A stretch of DNA of 64,000 bases from Paraescarpia echinospica (lineage: Eukaryota; Annelida; Polychaeta; Sabellida; Siboglinidae). How positions within the stretch are numbered: position 1 is the stretch's first letter; each line of letters begins with the position of its first letter. The DNA is taken from NCBI GenBank assembly GCA_020002185.1, contig CM034541.1, forward strand, positions 52,775,617-52,839,616. Reading direction: 5' to 3'. Position numbers and translations under genes: made by a program. The notes beneath the pieces were generated by a model. It was not told where the DNA came from. It saw only the letters and a list, made by a program, of their open reading frames with translations, and did no database searches. Shown one piece after another: positions 43,692 through 57,266 of this stretch.

Positions 43692-43759
43692 AGACGCGGC
43701 CTAGCTGTGAGTAACCAGCCTCCGTGAGATGGCGCCACTAGTTGTCGCTCACAACCTAG

Positions 43760-43935
43760 AACTTTTACTAGTAATTTCCAGCTCTCGACAATGTTTTATT
43801 AACTGATTAGCCTGTGTAAATAATGGTTAGAATGTCATGGTTTTATGACGTCTCATATTCAATTAGTCATCATTTTTCCGAATATTATCGCCGAACTGAC
43901 CTTTTGTATACTGGCGTTGATGGTTCTCTTATATA
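43760..43935 (-). mobile_element. SINE family B fragment
   Basis: Matches 12740-12850 in the same orientation: ctagaactttta, gacaatgttttattaactga, ggttttatgacgtctcat and tatactggcgttgatgg. The tRNA-like head is absent. Confidence 0.55.
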
Positions 43936-44936
43936 TGTGTAATGTCACGTAAAATAGTCGATGTAGACGATATATAATATATAAATATCTTTGTTCACCT
44001 TATTAGAACATGTGTGTACATATAATATTGCATTGAAATCTAAAGGAAAATGTATTGATACAAGTTTGTGATCGTGGATGCTTATGTAACAAAAAGTAGC
44101 CGTACACAATATATGGCTGTACAATGAAGTAGACGGTGTTGTCCATAACTGAACCTCGCGTTTAATTTAAACGAAGGGTGCTAAAAAGCGTTATTGTTAT
44201 AACGGATTAATTAGTACAATATCTCCGATCTCGATCTGCCTACAGTAGATTAACGAACGTTGCTCCAAATCTCTATGATTTATGGTCTTACACTCAACGG
44301 ATTGTCGTCACGACGCCTCTGCGACCGGAACTCGACGTACGAGAACGACGTAATCGCACCGAGGCTGGCACCGGAAACCCGACATACGAACAATACCCCC
44401 TTCCTGTGATGGCCGAGAATAGCCATCCTGTATCGTTCTGAATTCCGCAACGCGGTGTTGTGATGCGATGGACGATGAACGATGCAAAGCGCGACGGTAT
44501 GGGTGATCCTACAGCCAAGAAGGGTCATCGCGCATATATAGCACCTCGCATTGTGTCTCATATACAGCGTCTCGTCGTACATCACAGCACGCATCCCATT
44601 GCGTAACGCGTAATCACACATCGCATTGCCAAATTTAGAAGTACGTATCGATATCGATATGCCTTTCTTTGGCACCATAACGTCTCATAGATTCATACAA
44701 TCACATCTATAAAGAATCACACCTATAAAGACTGATATATTTCATGACTTCATTTTGTGAAATCAATAATTCGTGAGAGAAGCATTACCAGGAAGGCAAA
44801 ATGGATCATTGTAAGCGCACGGCGACCAGCTTTGTCCAAGCAGTAATATCACCTTACTATAATTTATCTACCCCTAATATAATTAACAAAACTATGACAC
44901 ACCAATAGCCATTATCATGCGATGAACAAGCATAAA
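43936..44936. other. non-coding stretch before gap
   Basis: A 132-codon minus-strand frame (44678-44280) is present, but its translation (MVPKKGISISIRTSKFGNAM start) shows no known domain and no splice context. I do not call it. About 44640-44660 has a tatcgatatcgata palindrome. Confidence 0.4.
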
Positions 44937-45936
44937 NNNNNNNNNNNNNNNNNNNNNNNNNNNNNNNNNNNNNNNNNNNNNNNNNNNNNNNNNNNNNNNN
45001 NNNNNNNNNNNNNNNNNNNNNNNNNNNNNNNNNNNNNNNNNNNNNNNNNNNNNNNNNNNNNNNNNNNNNNNNNNNNNNNNNNNNNNNNNNNNNNNNNNNN
45101 NNNNNNNNNNNNNNNNNNNNNNNNNNNNNNNNNNNNNNNNNNNNNNNNNNNNNNNNNNNNNNNNNNNNNNNNNNNNNNNNNNNNNNNNNNNNNNNNNNNN
45201 NNNNNNNNNNNNNNNNNNNNNNNNNNNNNNNNNNNNNNNNNNNNNNNNNNNNNNNNNNNNNNNNNNNNNNNNNNNNNNNNNNNNNNNNNNNNNNNNNNNN
45301 NNNNNNNNNNNNNNNNNNNNNNNNNNNNNNNNNNNNNNNNNNNNNNNNNNNNNNNNNNNNNNNNNNNNNNNNNNNNNNNNNNNNNNNNNNNNNNNNNNNN
45401 NNNNNNNNNNNNNNNNNNNNNNNNNNNNNNNNNNNNNNNNNNNNNNNNNNNNNNNNNNNNNNNNNNNNNNNNNNNNNNNNNNNNNNNNNNNNNNNNNNNN
45501 NNNNNNNNNNNNNNNNNNNNNNNNNNNNNNNNNNNNNNNNNNNNNNNNNNNNNNNNNNNNNNNNNNNNNNNNNNNNNNNNNNNNNNNNNNNNNNNNNNNN
45601 NNNNNNNNNNNNNNNNNNNNNNNNNNNNNNNNNNNNNNNNNNNNNNNNNNNNNNNNNNNNNNNNNNNNNNNNNNNNNNNNNNNNNNNNNNNNNNNNNNNN
45701 NNNNNNNNNNNNNNNNNNNNNNNNNNNNNNNNNNNNNNNNNNNNNNNNNNNNNNNNNNNNNNNNNNNNNNNNNNNNNNNNNNNNNNNNNNNNNNNNNNNN
45801 NNNNNNNNNNNNNNNNNNNNNNNNNNNNNNNNNNNNNNNNNNNNNNNNNNNNNNNNNNNNNNNNNNNNNNNNNNNNNNNNNNNNNNNNNNNNNNNNNNNN
45901 NNNNNNNNNNNNNNNNNNNNNNNNNNNNNNNNNNNN
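44937..45936. other. assembly gap (1000 N)
   Basis: Exactly 1000 N. The satellite array begins immediately after it, so the array's left edge is missing. Confidence 1.
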
Positions 45937-48900
45937 CTAGCACCCATACTCCTGGATACTCCAGTATGTGTATCCGTGAGAAATGTACATATCTAGCACC
46001 CATACTCCTGGGTACTCCAGTATGTGTATACATGAAAAATTTACATACCTAGCACCCATACTCCTGGATACTCCAGTGTGTATCCGTGAGAAATGTACAG
46101 ACCTAGCACCCGTACTCCTGGATACTACAGTATGTGTATACATGAGAAATTTACATACCTAGCACCCATACTCCTGGATACTCCAGTGTGTATCCGTGAG
46201 AAATGTACAGACCTAGCACCCATACTCCTGGATACACCAGTGTGTGTATCCACGAGAAATTTACAGACCTAGCACCCATACTCCTGGATACTCCAGTGTG
46301 TGTATCCATGAGAAATGTACAGACCTAGCACCCATACTCCTGGATACTCCAGTATGTGTATCCGTGAGAAATGTACAGACCTAGCACCCATACTGCTGGA
46401 TACTCCAGTATGTGTATCCATGAGAAATGTACAGACCTAGCACCCATACTCCTGGATACTCCAGTGTGTGTATCCACGAAAAATGTACAGACCTAGCACC
46501 CATACTCCTGGATACTCCAGTGTGTGTATCCATGTGAAATGTACAGACCTAGCACCCATACTCCTGGATACTCCAGTATGTGTATCCATGAGAAATTTAC
46601 ATACCTAGCACCCATACTCCTGGATACTCCAGTGTGTGTATCCATGAGAAATGTACAGGCCTAGCACCCATACTCCTGGATACTCCAATATGTGTATCCA
46701 TGAGAAATGTACAGCCGTAGCACCCATACTCCTGGATACTCCAGTGTGTGTATCCATGAGAAATGTACAGACCTAGCACCCATACTCCTGGATACTCCAG
46801 TATGTGTATCCATGAGAAATTTACATACCTAGCACCCATACTCCTGGATACTCCAGTATGTGTATCCATGAGAAATTTACATACCTAGCACCCATACTCC
46901 TGGATACTCCAGTATGTCTATCCATGAGAAATTTACATACCTAGCACCCATACTCCTGGATACTCCAGTATGTGTATCCATGAGAAATTTACATACCTAG
47001 CACCCATACTCCTGGATACTCCAGTGTGTATCCGTGAGAAATGTACAGACCTAGCACGCATACTCCTGGATACTCCAGTATGTGTATCCATGAGTAATTT
47101 ACATACCTAGCACCCATACTCCTGGATACTCCAGTGTGTATCCGTGAGAAATGTACAGACCTAGCACCCATACTGCTGGATACTCCAGTATGTGTATCCG
47201 TGAGAAATGTACAGACCTAGCACCCATACTCCTGGATACTCCAGTATGTGTATCCGTGAGAAATGTACAGACCTAGCACCCATACTCCTGGATACTCCAG
47301 TGTGTGTATCCATGAGAAATGTACAGACCTAGCACCCATACTCCTGGATACTCCAGTATGTGTATCCATGATAAATTTACATACCTAGCACCCATACTCC
47401 TGGATACTCCAGTGTGTATCCGTGAGAAATGTACAGACCTAGCACCCATACTCCTGGATACTCCAGTATGTGTATCCATGAGAAATGTACAGACCTAGCA
47501 CCCATACTCCTGGATACTCCAGTATGTGTATCCATGAGAAATGTACAGACCTAGCACCCATACTCCTGGATACTCTAGTATGTGTATCCATGAGAAATGT
47601 ACAGACCTAGCACCCATCCTCCTGGATACTCCAGTTTGTGTGTATCCATGAGAAATGTACAGAACTAGCACCCATACTCCTGGATACTCCAGTATGTGTA
47701 TCCATGAGAAATGTACAGACCTAGCACCCATACTCCTGGATACTCCAGTATGTGTATCCATGAGAAATGTACAGATCTAGCACCCATACTCCTGGATACT
47801 CCAGTTTGTGTATCTATGAGAAATTTACATACCTAGCACCCATACTCCTGGATACTCCAGTATGTGTATCCATGATAAATTTACATACCTAGCACCCATT
47901 TTCCTGGACACTCCAGTGTGTGTATCCATGATCAATTTACAGACCTAGCACCCATACTCCTGGATATTCCAGTGTGTGTATCCATGAGAAATGTACAGAC
48001 CTAGCACCCATACTCCTGGATACTCCAGTATGTGTATCCATGAGAAATTTACATACCTAGCACCCATACTCCTGGATACTCCAGTATGTGTATCCATGAG
48101 AAATTTACATACCTAGCACCCATACTCCTGGATACTCCAGTATGTGTATCCATGTGAAATTTACATACCTAGCACCCATACTCCTGGATACTCCAGTATG
48201 TGTATCCATGAGAAATTTACATACCTAGCACCCATACTCCTGGATACTCCAGTGTGTATCCGTGAGAAATGTACAGACCTAGCACGCATACTCCTGGATA
48301 CTCCAGTATGTGTATCCATGAGAAATTTACATACCTAGCACCCATACTCCTGGATACTCCAGTATGTGTATCCATGAGAAATGTACAGACCTAGCACCCA
48401 TATTCCTGGATACTCCAATGTGTGTATCCATAAGAAATTTATAGACCTAGCACTCATACTCCTGGATACTCCAGTATGTGTCCATGAGAAATTTACAGAC
48501 CTAGCACCCATACTCCTGGATACTCCAGTATATGTATCCATGTTAAATTTACATACCTAGCACCCATACTCCTGGATACTCCAGTGTATCCGTGAGAAAT
48601 GTACAGACCTAGCACCCATACTCCTGGATACTCCAGTGTGTGTATCCATGAGAAATGTACAGACCTAGCACCCATACTCCTGGATACTCCAGTATGTGTA
48701 TCCATGAGAAATGTACAGACCTAGCACCCATACTCCTGGATACTCCAGTATGTGTATCCGTGAGAAATGTACAGATCTAGCATCCATACTCCTGGATACT
48801 CCAGTATGTGTATCCATGAGAAATGTACAGACCTAGCACCCATACTCCTGGATACTCCAGTATGTGTATCCATGAGAAATTTACATACCTAGCACCCATA

Positions 48901-51900
48901 CTCCTGGATACTCCAGTGTGTGTATCCATGATAAATTTATAGACCTAGCACTCATACTCCTGGATACTCCAGTATGTGTCCATGAGAAATTTACAGACCT
49001 AGCACCCATACTCCTGGATACTCCAGTATGTGTATCCGTGAGAAATGTACAGATCTAGCACCCATACTCCTGGATACTCCAGTATGTGTATCCATGAGAA
49101 ATGTACAGACCTAGCACCCATACTCCTGGATACTCCAGTATGTGTATCCATGAGAAATTTACATATCTAGCACCCATACTCCTGGATACTCCAGTTTGTG
49201 TATCATGAGAAATTTACAGACCTAGCACCCATACTCCTGGATACTCCAGTATGTGTATCCATGAGAAATTTACATACCTAGCACCCATACTCCTGGATAC
49301 TCCAGTGTGTGTATCCGTGAGAAATGTACAGACCTAGCACCCATACTCCTGGATACTCCAGTATGTGTATCCATGAGAAATGTACAGACCTAGCACCCAT
49401 ACTCCTGGATACTCCAGTATGTGTATCCATGAGAAATTTACATACCTAGCACCCATACTCCTGGATACTCCAGTGTGTATCCGTGAGAAATGTACAGACC
49501 TAGCACCCATACTCCTGGATACTCCAGTATGTGTATCCATGAGAAATTTACATACCTAGCACCCATACTCCTGGATACTCCAGTGTGTATCCGTGAGAAA
49601 TGTACAGACCTAGCACCCATACTCCTGGATACACCAGTGTGTGTATCCACGAGAAATTTACAGACCTAGCACCCATACTCCTGGATACTCCAGTGTGTGT
49701 ATCCATGAGAAATGTACAGACCTAGCACCCATACTCCTGGATACTCCAGTATGTGTATCCGTGAGAAATGTACAGACCTAGCACCCATACTGCTGGATAC
49801 TCCAGTATGTGTATCCATGAGAAATGTACAGACCTAGCACCCATACTCCTGGATACTCCAGTGTGTGTATCCATGAAAAATGTACAGACCTAGCACCCAT
49901 ACTCCTGGATACTCCAGTGTGTGTATCCATGTGAAATGTACAGACCTAGCACCCATACTCCTGGATACTCCAGTATGTGTATCCATGAGAAATTTACATA
50001 CCTAGCACCCATACTCCTGGATACTCCAGTGTGTGTATCCATGAGAAATGTACAGACCTAGCACCCATACTCCTGGATACTCCAATATGTGTATCCATGA
50101 GAAATGTACAGACGTAGCACCCATACTCCTGGATACTCCAGTGTGTGTATCCATGAGAAATGTACAGACCTAGCACCCATACTCCTGGATACTCCAGTAT
50201 GTGTATCCATGAGAAATTTACATACCTAGCACCCATACTCCTGGATACTCCAGTATGTGTATCCATGAGAAATTTACATACCTAGCACCCATACTCCTGG
50301 ATACTCCAGTATGTGTATCCATGAGAAATTTACATACCTAGCACCCATACTCCTGGATACTCAAGTATGTGTATCCATGAGAAATTTACATACCTAGCAC
50401 CCATACTCCTGGATACTCCAGTGTGTATCCGTGAGAAATGTACAGACCTAGCACGCATACTCCTGGATCCTCCAGTATGTGTATCCATGAGAAATTTACA
50501 TACCTAGCACCCATACTCCTGGATACTCCAGTGTGTATCCGTGAGAAATGTACAGACCTAGCACCCATACTGCTGGATACTCCAGTATGTGTATCCGTGA
50601 GAAATATACAGACCTAGCACCCATACTCCTGGATACTCCAGTATGTGTATCCGTGAGAAATGTACAGACCTAGCACCCATACTCCTGGATACTCCAGTGT
50701 GTGTATCCATGAGAAATGTACAGACCTAGCACCCATACTCCTGGATACTCCAGTATGTGTATCCATGATAAATTTACATACCTAGCACCCATACTCCTGG
50801 ATACTCCAGTGTGTATCCGTGAGAAATGTACAGACCTAGCACCCATACTCCTGGATACTCCAGTATGTGTATCCATGAGAAATGTACAGACCTAGCACCC
50901 ATACTCCTGGATACTCCAGTATGTGTATCCATGAGAAATGTACAGACCTAGCACCCATACTCCTGGATACTCTAGTATGTGTATCCATGAGAAATGTACA
51001 CACCTAGCACCCATCCTCCTGGATACTCCAGTGTGTGTGTATCCATGAGAAATGTACAGAAGTAGCACCCATACTCCTGGATACTCCAGTATGTGTATCC
51101 ATGAGAAATGTACAGACCTAGCACCCATACTCCTGGATACTCCAGTATGTGTATCCATGATAAATGTACAGATCTAGCACCCATACTCCTGGATACTCCA
51201 GTTTGTGTATCTATGAGAAATTTACATACCTAGCACCCATACTCCTGGATACTCCAGTATGTGTATCCATGATAAATTTACATACCTAGCACCCATTTTC
51301 CTGGACACTCCAGTGTGTGTATCCATGATCAATTTACAGACCTAGCACCCATACTCCTGGATACTCCAGTGTGTGTATCCATGAGAAATGTACAGACCTA
51401 GCACCCATACTCCTGGATACTCCAGTATGTGTATCCATGAGAAATTTACATACCTAGCACCCATACTCCTGGATACTCCAGTATGTGTATCCATGAGAAA
51501 TTTACATACCTAGCACCCATACTCCTGGATACTCCAGTATGTGTATCCATGAGAAATTTACATACCTAGCACCCATACTCCTGGATACTCCAGTATGTGT
51601 ATCCATGAGAAATTTACATACCTAGCACCCATACTCCTGGATACTCCAGTGTGTATCCGTGAGAAATGTACAGACCTAGCACGCATACTCCTGGATACTC
51701 CAGTATGTGTATCCATGAGAAATTTACATACCTAGCACCCATACTCCTGGATACTCCAGTGTGTATCCGTGAGAAATGTACAGACCTAGCACCCATACTG
51801 CTGGATACTCCAGTATGTGTATCCGTGAGAAATGTACAGACCTAGCACCCATACTCCTGGAGACTCCAGTATGTGTATCCGTGAGAAATGTACAGACCTA

Positions 51901-54900
51901 GCACCCATACTCCTGGATACTCCAGTGTGTGTATCCATGAGAAATGTACAGACCTAGCACCCATACTCCTGGATACTCCAGTATGTGTATCCATGATAAA
52001 TTTACATACCTAGCACCCATACTCCTGGATACTCCAGTACGTGTATCCATGAGAAATGTACAGACCTAGCACCCATACTCCTGGATACTCCAGTATGTGT
52101 ATCCATGAGAAATGTACAGACCTAGCACCCATACTCCTGGATACTCTAGTATGTGTATCCATGAGAAATGTACAGACCTAGCACCCATCCTCCTGGATAC
52201 TCCAGTGTGTGTGTATCCATGAGAAATGTACAGAAGTAGCACCCATACTCCTGGATACTCCAGTATGTGTATCCATGAGAAATGTACAGACCTAGCACCC
52301 ATACTCCTGGATACTCCAGTATGTGTATCCATGAGAAATGTACAGATCTAGCACCCATACTCCTGGATACTCCAGTTTGTGTATCTATGAGAAATTTACA
52401 TACCTAGCACCCATACTCCTGGATACTCCAGTATGTGTATCCATGATAAATTTACATACCTAGCACCCATTTTCCTGGACACTCCAGTGTGTGTATCCAT
52501 GATCAATTTACAGACCTAGCACCCATACTCCTGGATATTCCAGTGTGTGTATCCATGTGAAATGTACAGACCTAGCACCGATACTCCTGGATACTCCAGT
52601 ATGTGTATCCATGAGAAATTTATATACCTAGCACCCATACTCCTGGATTCTCCAGTATGTGTATCCATGAGAAATTTATATAACTAGCACCCATACTCCT
52701 GGATACTCCAGTGTGTATCCGTGAGAAATGTACAGACCTAGCACCCATACTCCTGGATACTCCAGTATGTGTATCCATAAGAAATTTACATACCTAGCAC
52801 CCATACTCCTGGATACTCCAGTGTGTATCCGTGAGAAATGTACAGACCTAGGACCCATACTCCTGGATACTCCAGTATGTGTATCCGTGAGAAATGTACA
52901 GACCTAGCACCCATACTCCTGGATACTCCAGTGTGTGTATCCATGATTAATGTACAGACCTAGCACCCATACTCCTGGATACTCAAGTATGTGTATACAT
53001 GAGAAATTTACATACCTAGCACCCATACTCCTGGATACTCCAGTATGTGTATCCATGAGAAATTTACATACCTAGCACCCATACTCCTGGATACTCCAGT
53101 GTGTGTATCCATGAAAAATGTACAGACCTAGCACCCATACTCCTGGATACTCCAGTGTGTGTATCCATGTGAAATGTACAGACCTAGCACCCATACTCCT
53201 AGATACTCCAGTATGTGTATCCATGAGAAATTTACATACCTAGCACCCATACTCCTGGATTCTCCAGTATGTGTATCCATGAGAAATTTACATAACTAGC
53301 ACCCATACTCCTGGATACTCCAGTATGTGTATCCATGAGAAATTTACATACCTAGCACCCATACTCCTGGATACTCCAGTGTGTATTCGTGAGAAATGTA
53401 CAGACCTAGCACCCATACTCCTGGATACTCCAGTATGTGTATCCATGAGAAATTTACATACCTAGCACCCATACTCCTGGATACTCCAGTGTGTATCCGT
53501 GAGAAATGTACAGACCTAGCACCCATACTGCTGGATACTCCAGTATGTGTATCCGTGAGAAATGTACATACCTAGCACCCATACTCCTGGATACTCCAGT
53601 ATGTGTATCCGTGAGAAATGTACATATCTAGCACCCATACTCCTGGGTACTCCAGTATGTGTATACATGAGAAATTTACATACCTAGCACCCATACTCCT
53701 GGATACTCCAGTGTGTATCCGTGAGAAATGTACAGACCTAGCACCCGTACTCCTGGATACTACAGTATGTGTATACATGAGAAATTTACATACCTAGCAC
53801 CCATACTCCTGGATACTCCAGTGTGTATCCGTGAGAAATGTACAGACCTAGCACCCATACTCCTGGATACACCAGTGTGTGTATCCACGAGAAATTTACA
53901 GACCTAGCACCCATACTCCTGGATACTCCAGTGTGTGTATCCATGAGAAATGTACAGACCTAGCACCCATACTCCTGGATACTCCAGTATGTGTATCCGT
54001 GAGAAATGTACAGACCTAGCACCCATACTGCTGGATACTCCAGTATGTGTATCCATGAGAAATGTACAGACCTAGCACCCATACTCCTGGATACTCCAGT
54101 GTGTGTATCCATGAAAAATGTACAGACCTAGCACCCATACTCCTGGATACTCCAGTGTGTGTATCCATGTGAAATGTACAGACCTAGCACCCATACTCCT
54201 GGATACTCCAGTATGTGTATCCAAGAGAAATTTACATACCTAGCACCCATACTCCTGGATTCTCCAGTATGTGTATCCATGAGAAATTTACATAACTAGC
54301 ACCCATACTCCTGGATACTCCAGTATGTGTATCCATGAGAAATTTACATACCTAGCACCCATACTCCTGGATACTCCAGTGTGTATTCGTGAGAAATGTA
54401 CAGACCTAGCACCCATACTCCTGGATACTCCAGTATGTGTATCCATGAGAAATTTACATACCTAGCACCCATACTCCTGGATACTTCAGTGTGTATCCGT
54501 GAGAAATGTACAGACCTAGCACCCATACTGCTGGATACTCCAGTATGTGTATCCGTGAGAAATGTACATACCTAGCACCCATACTCCTGGATACTCCAGT
54601 ATGTGTATCCGTGAGAAATGTACATATCTAGCACCCATACTCCTGGATACTCCAGTATGTGTATACATGAAAAATTTACATACCTAGCACCCATACTCCT
54701 GGATACTCCAGTGTGTATCCGTGAGAAATGTACAGACCTAGCACCCATACTCCTGGATACTACAGTATGTGTATACATGAGAAATTTACATACCTAGCAC
54801 CCATACTCCTGGATACTCCAGTGTGTATCCGTGAGAAATGTACAGACCTAGCACCCATACTCCTGGATACACCAGTGTGTGTATCCATGAGAAATTTACA

Positions 54901-55290
54901 GACCTAGCACCCATACTCCTGGATACTCCAGTGTGTGTATCCATGATAAATGTACAGACCTAGCACCCATACTCCTGGATACTCCAGTATGTGTATCCGT
55001 GAGAAATGTACAGACCTAGCACCCATACTGCTGGATACTCCAGTATGTGTATCCATGAGAAATGTACAGACCTAGCACCCATACTCCTGGATACTCCAGT
55101 ATGTGTATCCGTGAGAAATGTACAGACCTAGCACCCATACTCCTGGATACTCCAGTATGTGTATCCATGAGAAATGTACAGACCTAGGACCCATACTCCT
55201 GGATACTCCAGTATGTGTATCCATGAGAAATGTTCAGACGTAGCACCCATACTCCTGGATACTCCAGTATGTGTATCCATGAGAAATGTG
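45937..55290. repeat. 56-bp satellite array, ~165 copies, with higher-order structure
   Basis: The unit contains ctagcacccatactcctgga and tactccagtatgtgtatcc, then atgagaaatgtacagac. A 54-bp variant (ccagtgtgtatccgtgag) is interspersed. Long segments recur at fixed offsets: 46597-47761 repeats at 49994-51158 (+3397), 50892-51158 at 52066-52332 (+1174), 53344-53778 at 54344-54778 (+1000), and 45937-46143 at 53572-53778 (+7635). All three minus frames are open for part of each cycle and then meet a stop, so it is not coding. The array ends 460 bp before an RGP1 exon and, given that gene's missing upstream exons, is probably intronic. Confidence 0.97.
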
Positions 55291-55300
55291 TTCATGATAC

Positions 55301-55751
55301 ATGTCTAGGGTATGTTTGGGGTCCTAAATTGAATCTTAAATGTTTAGGCCTTTCACAGAAAGGTAATAAAATATCTTACACAAGGTTATATTTCAACAAA
55401 AGTTGAATCAACTGTATTGGTTCTTCAATCGAATTATTAATTTTGATCACAAAATAAATGTACGGCTCCTTTAGTGAGTTTAAACAAATTGTTCATTGGT
55501 ATTTAAGACTGAATTTGTCAAAGCAAAATATCTTATATTATTGAGGTATGCTATTAAGATCTTAAATGTGCTGAATAAAATTGCATTGGTATTCTGTATG
55601 GAATTTATCATGGGAAAAGATCTTACATTATTAAACGTTGGTAGTAAGATCTTAAATAAAATTATGTTCAGCCCTGTCCAGCACACACTTTGATGTATCT
55701 CTGTCTTTACACGAGGCATACATACATGTCACAGTTTTGTTTTTGTTATAG
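55301..55751. other. probable RGP1 intron, right of array
   Basis: 55496-55665 holds two ~85-bp tandem units (ttggtatt...aagatcttaaat...aataaaatt). The remainder is AT-rich and ends in the acceptor tttgttatag. Confidence 0.55.
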
Positions 55752-55929
55752 TTCTCCGTTACATTACAAAGCGAAGAGCAGGTGGCGGAAGATTGCCAGT
55801 GCAAGCCAGGTCAAAGTTCAACCGTGACATCTTACAGCAAGACACATGAGCTGTGTATTCACACATCAAAGACGCACATCAACATCGCCATCCCTCTCAC
55901 AGCTACCCCAGCATTCATCACAGACATAG
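55752..55929 (+). CDS. RGP1: RGP1 (Rab6 GEF subunit), penultimate coding exon
   Basis: Bounded by acceptor tttgttatag and donor atag|gtgagg, entering in phase 0 and leaving in phase 1. It encodes FSVTLQSEEQVAEDCQC, then VTSYSKTHELCIHTSKTHIN and IPLTATPAFITDI. This aligns in order with the conserved late part of animal RGP1 (FSVSLQ-E-E, then H-E-x-C-L-H-T, then IPL-x-x-TP-x-F). RGP1 pairs with RIC1 as the guanine-nucleotide exchange factor that activates RAB6 on Golgi membranes for retrograde endosome-to-Golgi transport. The upstream two thirds of the ~390-residue protein are not found between the gap and this exon, so they must lie left of the satellite array. Confidence 0.88.
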
Positions 55930-56714
55930 GTGAGGGATCCAACAATATTCTTCAGCATTCTGAAGACAATCAGTGTATTAAATACCAAAAAGTGGGGTGC
56001 AGTGTTCTAGTGATTAACGCACCACACTCACTGTCAGTTCGGTTACTCCAACTGCCATTTTGAAACTTGTGCAATTGTATTCACCTCACTTTGCTCATGT
56101 CTGTTGGAAGAGTACAAGGCGTCGGTCACTTCTATCTGGTGTCAATGTCAGGGGAGGTAAAAGATAGCTCACACAAAATTTACAGAGCCAATTATCTTGA
56201 TTTACAAAAACCCATATGGATGCAACCAATGCTGTGTCCTTCTCGGTTTTTATTCAAAGTGGGGGAAGTTTGCATACACTATCTTACTATTACTAGAAAT
56301 ACGGCAAATAATATATTCATGGATAAAAACTTATGTATACTAGAGTGCATTCTGCTATATTTGCTTTAGTAACGGAGTACCATGTAAGTGCCATGAGCCA
56401 GCTTGTCTAGGTGGATACCTATGTGGGAGTTTATCTTCGTTCCTACGGAGGGTAAAATAGGGTATGGAATCTTCCCCCATCTCGGATCTTTCCCCTACTA
56501 GACAAGTTCCAAATGATACTAACAAATATGATGTCGGTATTCTAATCAACTGAAATAACTCCACACATTAGACTCGCAAGTCAATAACAAAATCCACAAC
56601 TCTGTTCACTATGTTGCCTAAATCCTCCAATAGCTCAGCATGGTGAGGGGGAATATCTAGGGGGTAAGACATATTGTTACATCTGTGCTACATAAGACCA
56701 CACATTGCCGTGGG

Positions 56715-56995
56715 GTGCATCAGTATAATTATTAGAACAACGGACTATCAGTTGAGATTCCGTATTTGAATCCTCCGTTTCTAACCGTGAGCAAGTTCGT
56801 TCACTCTACGTTGCTCCAGTTCACTCAGCAGTATAAATACCTGCTTACAAATAGTGGTGGATATTTGTACATGAATAAACGTTGCACAGTAATTGTAGCA
56901 TGGCTGAATGCTTCCCAAAGAAGTCGAGATGGTGTTCGATTGAATAGGTCTGCCAGGGAGTGAAGTGTAAAGTGCTCTGAGCAGTTCTAAGAATT
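56715..56995 (+). mobile_element. SINE family A copy in RGP1 intron
   Basis: The head has ggggtgcatcag and B-box-like gtatttgaatcc. The body has gttgctccagttcactcagc, gtggtggatatttgtacat, ataggtctgccagggagtga and aagtgctctgagcagttct. It aligns along its length with 40930-41225. Confidence 0.8.
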
Positions 56996-57042
56996 GGAGA
57001 TCTTACATTTAATTTACATTGTAATAATTATTCTTGTTGCAG

Positions 57043-57266
57043 TGTGTCTGCGCTGGCATCTACACTTTGAGTTTGTCACATGCAAGACGCCCCTTCCCCA
57101 GATGACTATCCCAGACAACCCGTCGAAGGCCGCCAGTCTGCAGGGCCCTGCACAGCTGGATGTTGACACCATGGTCTGGGACCTGCCTATACGAGTGTTT
57201 GCAACAAACCCTGTCTATGCTTCAAGTGTCTCTCTGCTGCGGACAGACACCAGTTGTAATGTGTAA
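57043..57266 (+). CDS. RGP1: RGP1 (Rab6 GEF subunit), last coding exon
   Basis: Acceptor ttcttgttgcag. The codon split across the junction becomes GTG, giving IVCLRWHLHFEFVTCKTPL, then QGPAQLDVDTMVWDLPIRVF and a stop TAA at 57264-57266. LRWHLHFEFVT and the VDT-x-x-WDLPI-x-V segment are the most conserved C-terminal features of animal RGP1. The exon is intact with no frameshift. Phase continuity with the previous exon across a 1.1 kb, SINE-containing intron supports a functional gene. Confidence 0.92.

Noticed and set aside
44280..44678. 132-codon minus-strand frame before the second gap
   Set aside because: No domain, no splice signals and low-complexity codon content; length is plausible by chance in a GC-richer patch.
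45937..55290. Dozens of minus-strand open frames repeating GVSRSMGAR and LEYPGVWVLGL, resembling a repeat protein
   Set aside because: They are one 56-bp satellite unit read in successive frames. Since 56 is not a multiple of 3 the frame rotates and meets a stop in the third phase, and there is no start or splice context.
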